In this document: piece after piece, positions 1 to 8,101 of the stretch | Position numbering within the stretch: position 1 is the stretch's first letter | How the letters are laid out: each line of letters starts with the position of its first letter | NCBI GenBank assembly: GCA_947458705.1 | Contig: CANHAH010000007.1 | Span: forward strand, 1-45,135 | Length of the DNA: 45,135 nucleotides | From: Opitutia bacterium | Lineage (GTDB): Bacteria > Verrucomicrobiota > Verrucomicrobiia > Opitutales > Opitutaceae | Direction of reading: 5' to 3' | The notes under the pieces: generated by a model | Seen by the model: the letters and a program-made list of their open reading frames with translations, nothing else | Database searches by the model: none | What the model was told of the DNA's origin: nothing | Translations under genes and position numbers: made by a program

Positions 1-210
1 ACCGCCGAGGGTTGCGCCCGCGATGCCGCCGATGATAGCCCCGCTCGCGGCGTTGCGGTGACCGCTGTTGTTGCCGATGATGGCGCCAGCTATTGCACCC
101 ACCATCGCACCGCCAACGGCTCCTTGTTGGGTGTTGGGTCCTACTCCGATACAGCCGCTAAGAAACATTGCGACACAAAGTAGGCTGAGGATTGGAATCG
201 AGGGTTTCAT
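1..210 (-). CDS. Glycine-zipper lipoprotein, C-terminus cut by window edge
   Basis: Reverse-strand reading from ATG at 210: MKPSIPILSLLCVAMFLSGCIGVGPNTQQGAVGGAMVGAIAGAIIGNNSGHRNAASGAIIGGIAGATLGG. Lipobox LSGC followed by GxxxG/GxxxxGA glycine-zipper repeats; open to the window edge. Confidence 0.8.
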   Translation of the reverse strand, partial: MKPSIPILSLLCVAMFLSGCIGVGPNTQQGAVGGAMVGAIAGAIIGNNSGHRNAASGAIIGGIAGATLGG

Positions 211-315
211 GGCGGTTATTTAGACGGCGATATGCTGTGGGTAGTTCCATCGGTCTATCGGATTTTTTGAATATGTGGACTAGGCTGGGTTTACGGGAGT
301 TGGCGTGCGCGGGGA

Positions 316-368
316 TTTATCTCAGTAGACGGCGCGAAAACCCGGCCCTTTAGGGCCGGGAGGAGGTC
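316..368 (+). repeat. 53-bp dispersed element, copy 1, resembling IS200/IS605-IS1341 right end / omegaRNA-like hairpin
   Basis: TTTATCTCAGTAGACGGCGCGAAAACCCGGCCCTTTAGGGCCGGGAGGAGGTC; perfect 8-bp stem CCCGGCCC-TTTA-GGGCCGGG; 49/53 identical to the reverse complement of 32458-32510. Confidence 0.85.
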
Positions 369-379
369 AAGGAGGCGCC

Positions 380-1084
380 TTAGCGCGGAGTGGCGGCCGC
401 CTTCGCAGCGGCGTCGGCAGACTTTTTGGCTTTGAGAGCGTCGGTGTAGGATTTGTAGAGCGCTCGCCAGTTGCGGCCGTTGCTGATGAGAAATTGTTCG
501 GACTTGGTTTTGTAGATTTCAAAAATCACGGAGATTTGGTTCATGTTTTTGAAGTCGATCGAGCGCTCGCGGGCTTCCTTGAGGTAGCCGAGTATCGTTG
601 TGGCTTCGGCCGCGGTGAGGTCGGGCACGATGGCTTGGTAGCCTTTCATCGTGAAGGCGACTTTACCAACCGTGTATTTGTCGAGAATGGCTTCAACCTG
701 GGCTTCGGTTAGCTCATAGCGTAGGCCGGTCATGAGATCGGCGTGATAAGATTTGGGCTGGGCAGAATTGGCGATGACTTGGCGGTCAAGTTCGCTGAGG
801 GCCAAGCCAGTGACCGGGTTGATGCCGGCGGGTACGCTTGAGGGCGGGTGGGTGTTGTGCCAGTCGCGGATGGCGCGCAGGTGGGTGCTGATCAGTGCGG
901 CTACGCGCGCGTTTTTACTGGGGTCGTTGAGAGCAAGTGATTCGGCCCAACTGGCGGCTTTTTTATCGGCTTCAAGATCGGATTTAGTACGGGCCTCTAC
1001 GATAGCGGGAAGGGGCGTGGTATTTTGGGCGGCGGCGCGTTGGATGAACGCTAAAAAGAAGAGTGCGGCGAGAATGATGCGCAT
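380..1084 (-). CDS. Secreted protein of unknown function, DUF3826-like
   Basis: 234-aa ORF with signal peptide (MRIILAALFFLAFIQRAAAQ); overall pattern recalls DUF3826 proteins of Verrucomicrobia/Bacteroidetes (from memory, not searched). Confidence 0.75.
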   Translation of the reverse strand: MRIILAALFFLAFIQRAAAQNTTPLPAIVEARTKSDLEADKKAASWAESLALNDPSKNARVAALISTHLRAIRDWHNTHPPSSVPAGINPVTGLALSELDRQVIANSAQPKSYHADLMTGLRYELTEAQVEAILDKYTVGKVAFTMKGYQAIVPDLTAAEATTILGYLKEARERSIDFKNMNQISVIFEIYKTKSEQFLISNGRNWRALYKSYTDALKAKKSADAAAKAAATPR

Positions 1085-1225
1085 GAGATGTTTAGGGTGA
1101 TGGCAGAAAGACGAGCGACGCGGCGTAAAGGACCTTTAGCGAGAATGATTTATTGCACTTGGGCTGAGTTTTAGGTTAGCGCGAAATGGGATAGATTTTA
1201 GGCTGAATGCTGACTTACTAGGGAT

Positions 1226-2011
1226 ATGACATGCGCTAAGCGTTTTTTTCTTTTTGGGGCTGGAGCTGTGATTTTAGTCATGAGCGCATGGATGGGCTCG
1301 GGACTGGTGGCGCAACAAAACACCGGTGAGCTTGATGTGAGTGTGCGCACCCAAGTCGATCCTGATGCCATATTTGAAAAGAAAATTAAAGGCCAGCCAC
1401 CCGTGCCGCGGCCACGACTCTACGCAATCCTGCAGGTGCAGTTGCGTCCCAATCAGGAGCAACTGGTGAAGCCGGTTGACGCTGAGATGATCGCTCGTGA
1501 GGTAGCGCACCAACTGGATTTACAAGGATTTCAGCGGGTGCAGCCGAAGCAAAAGCCGCAGATTGTGATCACCGCCGAGTATGGGCGAGGAATGTTGCCG
1601 AATCCTTATTTGGGAGGCGCCTCAATGATTCACGACATTCAGGGCGATGCGCCAAGCGTCACGCTCGGCGTCGATGCGCTGAAGCAAATCATGCGAGAAA
1701 AAACCGCGTTCGTGGAGCAGAAGATCCAGAAAGCTTCCTACGAAAAACTCTTTATAGAGGTTAAGGCTTGGAAATATCCCTCGAGCCCTCAGGAGAAACC
1801 GCGTGTCATGTGGGTCGCGATGATGAACGTCGACGATCCCGACCATCGCGATCTCAACGCGGTTTTCAAAGACATGCTCGCGGCTGGGGCGCAGTATTTT
1901 GACAAGTCAATGGATGAGCCCGAGGTGAGCGTCTTTAAGCAACTGCCCGAGGGTACGGTTAAGGTCGGCACGCCTACGGTTATCGAGCCCACGAAGCCGG
2001 CGACAAATTAG
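1226..2011 (+). CDS. Hypothetical secreted protein
   Basis: 261-aa ORF with N-terminal hydrophobic signal (FFLFGAGAVILVMSAWMGSGLVAQQ); family not recognised. Confidence 0.75.
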   Translation: MTCAKRFFLFGAGAVILVMSAWMGSGLVAQQNTGELDVSVRTQVDPDAIFEKKIKGQPPVPRPRLYAILQVQLRPNQEQLVKPVDAEMIAREVAHQLDLQGFQRVQPKQKPQIVITAEYGRGMLPNPYLGGASMIHDIQGDAPSVTLGVDALKQIMREKTAFVEQKIQKASYEKLFIEVKAWKYPSSPQEKPRVMWVAMMNVDDPDHRDLNAVFKDMLAAGAQYFDKSMDEPEVSVFKQLPEGTVKVGTPTVIEPTKPATN

Positions 2012-2155
2012 GTTATTTCTCAGCGGCGGACTTGACACTGATTTACTAGGAGTAGGACGGCGTGAGGCTACCGACATGAAAAGAATGCAGTCGTGACCGG
2101 CGGTTAATTCGCTAAGAGTGTTGGTTTGCGCAGCCCTCAGGCCCGCTTTGTACTC

Positions 2156-2755
2156 ATGAAAATCAAATCCGCTGTATTCGAAGTCAGTAAGCCCGACCTA
2201 AAGTCGTGTCCCAATTGGAACCGACCGGAGTTTGCCTTCATCGGTCGCTCCAACGTCGGCAAATCTTCGCTGATCAACTTGCTAGCGGAGAAACGCGAGC
2301 TGGCGATGGTCTCTGATACGCCGGGTAAGACGAAGTTGATCAATTTTTTTATCATGAACGGTTCATGGTGTCTTGTGGATTTGCCTGGTTACGGCTATGC
2401 TAACGTCTCCAAACAAGCCCGTTTCGGTTTCAATGAAGCCGTTGCGGATTATCTCGAGCAGCGAGAAAATTTGCGCTGTGTATTTGTGCTCGTCGACTCG
2501 CGTTTACCGCCGCAAGAAATTGACGTTGAGTTCCTGCGCTGGCTCGGAAGTTGCCGCACTCCGTGCACGCTTGTTTTCACTAAAGCGGACAAACAATCCG
2601 CAACGCAGACGGCGGCTAATGTGAAAGTCTTCATGGCAAAACTCACTGCCTGGCGTGAAGAGCCGCCAGCGTTTATTGTAAGCTCCTCGAAAACTAAAAG
2701 CGGTCGGATGGAGATTTTAAAGGCGATCGAGTCTTATCTCACGTCACAGGGTTGA
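2156..2755 (+). CDS. engB: Ribosome biogenesis GTP-binding protein EngB/YsxC
   Basis: GRSNVGKSSLIN (G1), SDTPGKTKLINFF, DLPGYGYA (G3), TKADK (G4), SSSKTKSG; start taken at internal ATG (MKIKSAVF) rather than upstream ORF start 2126. Confidence 0.93.
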   Translation: MKIKSAVFEVSKPDLKSCPNWNRPEFAFIGRSNVGKSSLINLLAEKRELAMVSDTPGKTKLINFFIMNGSWCLVDLPGYGYANVSKQARFGFNEAVADYLEQRENLRCVFVLVDSRLPPQEIDVEFLRWLGSCRTPCTLVFTKADKQSATQTAANVKVFMAKLTAWREEPPAFIVSSSKTKSGRMEILKAIESYLTSQG

Positions 2756-2889
2756 ACGCGCCGTCGTCGCTCCGTAAAGACCAAGGAGTTGTTTCAAGGC
2801 GTTACTGCGATCCTCCAAGATCGCTCTAATTAAGGTCGCTCGTGGCTTGCCGAGAGCGGTAGGGGTGAACACGTTTTTGTTTCTCGGCC

Positions 2890-3756
2890 ATGTTTAATCC
2901 CTACGAATCCCGCGACGATCATCAGCCCATGACTTGGGTGCGCGGTTATCCTGTGTTTGCGGCGCACTTAATAGTAGCGGTTTTTGTCGCGTCCATGTTG
3001 GTGACGACACTTTTAAATGCCTTGGGCCTTACGGCGCTCTTGGGTTGGTTGCCGTTTAACAGCGTCGCAGTGTTGCAAGGGGAGGTTTGGCGTATCGTCA
3101 CGTATGGCTTGGTGAATCCGCCTAGTCTGAGCTTCGTGGTCGATATGTTTATGATCGTATGGTTCGGCCGCGAAGTGGAGCGTGTGTTTGGGCGTCGCTC
3201 GTTTCTGAGTCTTTACGCCGGGGTTTACTTGGTGACACCGCTCATTTTTACGGCGGTTGGTACGTGGTTGCCCGCGTCGTGGTCGGGTGGTGCAGGCGCT
3301 CTCGCCTTGTTTGTGGCGTTTGCGGCGATTTATCCAGAAATACCGACATTTTTTAATCTTAAAGCGGGGTGGGTGGCGGCGATTCTCGTCGGACTTTATT
3401 CGCTTATGGCAATCGGGGCGCGCGATTGGTCGCACTTAATTATGCTCTGGGCTACGATGGGCTGGGCGCTCGCGTTTGTACGCTGGAAACAAGGGCGACT
3501 GAATTTGCCTGCGATCCGTTGGCCGAAAATATCACTTGGTCGAAAAACCCCCCAGTTGCGCGTGGTGCCTGATCTGGTGCGCAAAGGGGAATCCAAGCCC
3601 GACGAGCCCGTGCGCCCGCGCGTGCTTGATCAGGCGGCCACAAGCGAAGTGGACGCACTCCTCGATAAAATCGCTCAGTCTGGCATCGGTAGTCTGACAG
3701 AAAAAGAGCGCGCGCGTCTCGAATCAGCACGCGCGGAGTTGCTCAAAAAGCGCTGA
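2890..3756 (+). CDS. Rhomboid-family membrane protein, probably catalytically inactive
   Basis: 288 aa with multiple TM segments, TM4-like motif GGAGALALFVAFAAIYPE and TM6-like DWSHLIMLWATMGWAL. Confidence 0.75.
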   Translation: MFNPYESRDDHQPMTWVRGYPVFAAHLIVAVFVASMLVTTLLNALGLTALLGWLPFNSVAVLQGEVWRIVTYGLVNPPSLSFVVDMFMIVWFGREVERVFGRRSFLSLYAGVYLVTPLIFTAVGTWLPASWSGGAGALALFVAFAAIYPEIPTFFNLKAGWVAAILVGLYSLMAIGARDWSHLIMLWATMGWALAFVRWKQGRLNLPAIRWPKISLGRKTPQLRVVPDLVRKGESKPDEPVRPRVLDQAATSEVDALLDKIAQSGIGSLTEKERARLESARAELLKKR

Positions 3757-6372
3757 TCAAGGTACGGGTGTGAGAGTGTAGGTCGCCCCGGTGGTGGTCG
3801 GAAAATCGACGGTTACGGTCGGACGCAGTGTGAGCACGGGTAACGCTGTCGGATCGGAGATCTCTGGTGGGTCGACGCTTACCGTGGCAAAAAACGTATT
3901 TGGATTCACGCCGCGGGCAGGTGCGGTTCGTGCTTGGGTGACGTTGATCGGCGTTGCAGTGCGGAGGCGCAGATTACCACCCAGGGTGGAGCGAATCACA
4001 GCACGGGTGAGTTTGCCCTCGCTCCAGGCGAGGTCGACTTCGAAGCCGCCTCGGGCTTTGATGCCAGTGACCGCCCCGCTCGGCCAGGCCGACGGGAGCG
4101 CGGGCAGGAGCTGGAGCACGCCGGCGTGGCTTTGCACCAGAAGTTCGGAGATACCGGCGGTGAAGCCAAAGTTCCCGTCGATCTGGAACGGTGAGTGCGC
4201 ATCGAAGAGGTTGCGATATAAGCCACCGCCTTTCATCGAAGTCTCGGAGGTCCCTACGAGATTGAAGAGATTTTTGATGATGACATAGGCGTGATCGCCG
4301 TCGAGTTGGCGGGCCCACATGTTGATCTTCCAGCCCATGGACCAGCCAGTGGCTTCGTCGCCGCGTAGCTCAAGGGAGCGGGCGACGGCGCGGAAGAGTT
4401 CCGGGGTGGTGTCGGGGTTGATCTGGTTACCGGGGTGGAAGCCGTAGAGGTGCGAGAGGTGTCGATGTTTAGGGTCGGTTTCTTTATAGTCGGTGCGCCA
4501 TTCTTGGAGCTGTCCGCGGGCGCCGATACGGTAGGGGGCGAGACGTTTGAGTTTGTCGCGCAGTTCTGTGACAAGGGCGGGGTCACGGCCGAGGAGTTCG
4601 GCGGCGGCGATGGTGCGCGTGAAGAGCTCTCTAATTATAGCGAGATCCATCGTGGCGCCCTGGGTTATGGCGGCTGATTTACCGTCGGGAGCGATGAAAG
4701 TGTTTTCTGGCGAGGTGCTGACGGGGGTGACGAGGCGGCCGTGCTCGTCGGAGACGAGCCAATCGGCGTTGAACTCGGCTGCGCCCTTGAGCAGCGGGTA
4801 GGCTTCGTCGGAGAGAAATTTTAGATCGCCGGTGAAGAGCCAGTGTTCCCAGTGGTGGGAGGTTAGCCAGCCGGCGGCCATATTCCAAAAGGCGGAGGTG
4901 GCGCGGCCGTCGACGGGGAAACTGTCGCGCCAGAGGGAGGTGTTGTGGTGTGCGACCCAGCCTCGCCGGTGATACATATCTCGGGCTGTAAGGGCGCCGT
5001 TAGCGGCGGTTTCGCGGGTAAGGCGGAAAAGAGGTTCGTGCAGTTCGGAGAGATTGGTGGTCTCAGCGGCCCAGTAGTTCATTTCGGCGTTAATATTGAC
5101 TGTGTAGCTAGACGCCCAAGGCGGGATCACGAGCTCGTTCCACTTGCCCTGGAGGTTAAGGGCTTGGGTGCCGGCGCGGGAGCCGGCGATCATGAGGTAG
5201 CGGCCGTATTGAAAAAGAAGCGCGGCAAGGGCCGGGTCGCCGCTGACGCGGAAGGCGGGGATACGGGCGTCGGTGGAGAGTAGGTCCTTCGAGGGGTCAC
5301 CGTCGAGGCGAAGCGAGACGCGGTTGAAAAGCGCTCTGTAGTCGGTGAGGTGACGTTCACGGAGGGTCGCGTAGGTCTGCGCGGCGGCTTCGCGGAGGTC
5401 GTGCTTGGTACGCAGGGACGGGTCGAGGCCATCGCGGCTTGGACTTTTATCGGGGCCGTTGAAACTGCTGGCGGCGGTGACCAAGAGCGTTGCCTCGGTC
5501 GCGCCCTCGACGTGGAAGGTTTCGCCTTCAGAGCTTACTTTGCCGTCGGTACGAATTGTGAGTCGCGCTTCAAAGAACGTGCCTTTGCCGCCGATGTCGG
5601 CGCCGTAGAGGACTTGGGCTGCGTAAGGGCGGCGGGTGCCGTCGGGGTTGTAGAGCTCGGGATATTTACGTTGGTCGCCCCATTGTTCGATCGTCTTGAG
5701 TTCGCGGCGGCTGACGTAGCCGGGGACCTGACCTCGGAAAACAAGTTCTTCGCCGTCAGTGGTAGCTTTTGCGGTGGGATGAACGGATGAAAAAGAAGTT
5801 TTGAACGTGAGAGTGCCGGGTCGGTCTGTACGAAGGCGGAGCGCGATGACTTGGTCAGGCGCGCTGGCGAGGTATTCACGCGTGAACGTCGCGCCGTCGC
5901 GCCGAAAGCTCACGCCGGCGGTAGCAGTGGTGAGATCAAGCCAGCGGCGATAATCAGTCGTGGCGCCTTGGCCGGAGAAATCGAGCCATAGATCTCCGAG
6001 TGGTTGGTAGCACTGTTGATTGCGGCCTAGCCAGTTCTTGGTGACGTAGGTATCGGCCTCGGCATTTTTGCCCGCTTTAATGAGTGCGGTGACGTGATCT
6101 AAATCTTTGGTGATATCGAGCGAGCGAAGATCAGCTGGTGGTTCGCCAGAGGTGAGCGTGTCCTCGTTGAGTTGGAGGTGTTCGCGGAGAGGACCGCCGT
6201 ATACCATGGCAGCGAGGCGGCCGTTGCCGATTGGGAGTGCATCGGTCCATTTCTCGGATGGTTGATCGTACCAAAGTGTGAGTGGGTCGCCTGGCGCGGC
6301 GTAACCGATCTGTGTTATTGCCGCTAAAAAGAGCAGAAACGTGGCAGTTGGGAGGCGGCTAGGTTCGGCCAT
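3757..6372 (-). CDS. Glycoside hydrolase family 95-like (alpha-L-fucosidase type), secreted
   Basis: 871 aa; signal peptide, [82 protein letters not shown] are typical GH95 motifs. Confidence 0.92.
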   Translation of the reverse strand: MAEPSRLPTATFLLFLAAITQIGYAAPGDPLTLWYDQPSEKWTDALPIGNGRLAAMVYGGPLREHLQLNEDTLTSGEPPADLRSLDITKDLDHVTALIKAGKNAEADTYVTKNWLGRNQQCYQPLGDLWLDFSGQGATTDYRRWLDLTTATAGVSFRRDGATFTREYLASAPDQVIALRLRTDRPGTLTFKTSFSSVHPTAKATTDGEELVFRGQVPGYVSRRELKTIEQWGDQRKYPELYNPDGTRRPYAAQVLYGADIGGKGTFFEARLTIRTDGKVSSEGETFHVEGATEATLLVTAASSFNGPDKSPSRDGLDPSLRTKHDLREAAAQTYATLRERHLTDYRALFNRVSLRLDGDPSKDLLSTDARIPAFRVSGDPALAALLFQYGRYLMIAGSRAGTQALNLQGKWNELVIPPWASSYTVNINAEMNYWAAETTNLSELHEPLFRLTRETAANGALTARDMYHRRGWVAHHNTSLWRDSFPVDGRATSAFWNMAAGWLTSHHWEHWLFTGDLKFLSDEAYPLLKGAAEFNADWLVSDEHGRLVTPVSTSPENTFIAPDGKSAAITQGATMDLAIIRELFTRTIAAAELLGRDPALVTELRDKLKRLAPYRIGARGQLQEWRTDYKETDPKHRHLSHLYGFHPGNQINPDTTPELFRAVARSLELRGDEATGWSMGWKINMWARQLDGDHAYVIIKNLFNLVGTSETSMKGGGLYRNLFDAHSPFQIDGNFGFTAGISELLVQSHAGVLQLLPALPSAWPSGAVTGIKARGGFEVDLAWSEGKLTRAVIRSTLGGNLRLRTATPINVTQARTAPARGVNPNTFFATVSVDPPEISDPTALPVLTLRPTVTVDFPTTTGATYTLTPVP

Positions 6373-6663
6373 AAAAAAGGGGACGTCTTGAGTATGCGAA
6401 GAATGAGGTGCGAGAAACGCGAAAAGTGTATTGCGACGAAAAATAAGGTATCGGTGTATCGAGGCTAAGAGCGAGTTTTACGGTGCTTATCGATGATTTT
6501 TTCAACCAGATGTTCACGAAGATTTCTGGTGGGCGGATGTTTTCACGCGTCGATCAAACAATGCCTAATACAGTAAAGTACTCGACTGGACTTAGAGCAG
6601 GACTTTTGCGGTGTGTTGGATCATGCTCCGTAGACAGCTATAACCGCGGGCGGAATGGCCTGC

Positions 6664-7353
6664 TCAACGAGTGATCAAAAGATTAATACCGCGCCAAAGT
6701 GTATCCGCGATTAGAGCGTGACCGGCGGGGTTGGGGTGGATCGCGTCGGATTGGTTTAAATCAGGTCGCCCCCCGACGCCTTCGAGAAGAAACGGAATGA
6801 GAGTGAGATTATTTTTGGTGGCGAGCGTTGGATACATTGTGGCAAAGGCGCGCGCGTAATTTTCCCCCATGCTTGGGGGCATCATCATGCCAGCGAGGAC
6901 GATTTTTGCCTCAGGATAGCGCGCACGCACTCGGTCGATGATCGTCTGAAGATTTTTTTGAGTAACAGCGGGATCCAGGCCGCGGAGCCCGTCGTTGCCA
7001 CCGAGCGCTAGAATGAAAATATCGACTGGCTGGCGTAAAATCCAGTCGATGCGCCGTGCCCCGCCAGCGGTGGTTTCACCACTCAGACCGGCGTTGACGA
7101 CACGCCAACGCGGGACCGAATCGGTAGTCGCGAGGGCTTGATTTAATTTTTGCTGAAGCAGTGCGGGGTAAGATTCGACGGACGCGTTTTCCAGACCATA
7201 GCCTGCCGTAATGCTGTCACCAAAGCAGATCACGTTGCGTGCGTCGGATTCGGCGGCATGGATTGGGCTGAAAATTTGCCCCGCTAACGACATTAGAAAA
7301 ACCAACAACAAGCCGAATTTACGCGAGCCGAGAACCCAGAGAAACGGAGTCAT
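6664..7353 (-). CDS. tesA: SGNH/GDSL lipase, arylesterase / acyl-CoA thioesterase I (TesA-like)
   Basis: CFGDSITAGYGLENASVESYPALLQQKL (block I), GGNDGLRGLDP (block III), DAIHPNPAGHALIA (block V). Divergent from a ybbA/ybbP-like pair, as in E. coli. Start taken at internal Met (MTPFLWVLG) before the signal sequence. Confidence 0.85.
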   Translation of the reverse strand: MTPFLWVLGSRKFGLLLVFLMSLAGQIFSPIHAAESDARNVICFGDSITAGYGLENASVESYPALLQQKLNQALATTDSVPRWRVVNAGLSGETTAGGARRIDWILRQPVDIFILALGGNDGLRGLDPAVTQKNLQTIIDRVRARYPEAKIVLAGMMMPPSMGENYARAFATMYPTLATKNNLTLIPFLLEGVGGRPDLNQSDAIHPNPAGHALIADTLWRGINLLITR

Positions 7354-7396
7354 TTCTGGCTTTCGGGTGCTGAGTGTGTTTCGTGGCACTATAACG

Positions 7397-8101
7397 ATGA
7401 TGACTAATGCATGTATATTGAAAGTCGAGCGACTGACTAAAAATTATGGAACCGCTGCGGGGCCACTCACGGTTTTGCGTGAGGTCAGCTTCGACCTCGA
7501 GGCTGGAGCCAGTCTTGCGATCGTGGGGCCAAGCGGCAGCGGCAAGACGACCTTGCTCGGATTGTGTGCGGGCCTCGATCGCGCGTCGGGTGGAACGGTC
7601 ACGCTCGCTGGCCGCGAACTTGGAGCACTCAATGAAGATGGTCGTGCGCTTGTGCGCAACGCGCACGTGGGGTTTGTGTTTCAAAATTTCCAACTAATCC
7701 CGACGCTCACGGCACTAGAAAACGTGCTCGTGCCGCTTGAGCTGCGAGGTGAAGGCGGCGCCGCGGTTGAGGCGGAAGCAGCGTCGTTGCTTGGACGCGT
7801 TGGACTAGCTGCGCGTTGTGATCATTATCCCGTGCAGCTCTCCGGCGGCGAACAACAGCGCGTGGCTCTGGCGCGGGCGTTCATGAATCGCCCCAAAATT
7901 TTATTCTGCGACGAACCGACCGGCAATCTCGATGGCGATACTGCAGCTGCAATGGTGGAATTAATCTTTGGCCTTAACCGCGAAAAAGGCACGACACTTG
8001 TGCTCGTGACGCACGACCTCGAACTCGCGAAAAAATGTGGGCGTATCCTGCGCCTGCGCAGCGGAGCGGTGGTGTCGGATGAAAACCTATCGGCATCATG
8101 A
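7397..8101 (+). CDS. ybbA: ABC transporter ATP-binding protein (LolD/YbbA type)
   Basis: Walker A GPSGSGKTT, signature LSGGEQQRVALARA, Walker [13 protein letters not shown]; start at ATG 7397 (MMTNACILKVERL). Confidence 0.88.
   Translation: MMTNACILKVERLTKNYGTAAGPLTVLREVSFDLEAGASLAIVGPSGSGKTTLLGLCAGLDRASGGTVTLAGRELGALNEDGRALVRNAHVGFVFQNFQLIPTLTALENVLVPLELRGEGGAAVEAEAASLLGRVGLAARCDHYPVQLSGGEQQRVALARAFMNRPKILFCDEPTGNLDGDTAAAMVELIFGLNREKGTTLVLVTHDLELAKKCGRILRLRSGAVVSDENLSAS

Noticed and set aside
1210-2050. Shared 13-bp motif CTGA(C/T)TTACTAGG upstream of two genes (1210-1222 and 2038-2050)
   Set aside because: Near-matches of this length are expected many times by chance in 45 kb; positions relative to the starts also differ.
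3791-5790. Several 80-165-aa ORFs antisense or out of frame within the GH95 gene
   Set aside because: Compositional by-products of GC-rich coding sequence; GH95 motifs are continuous through this interval.
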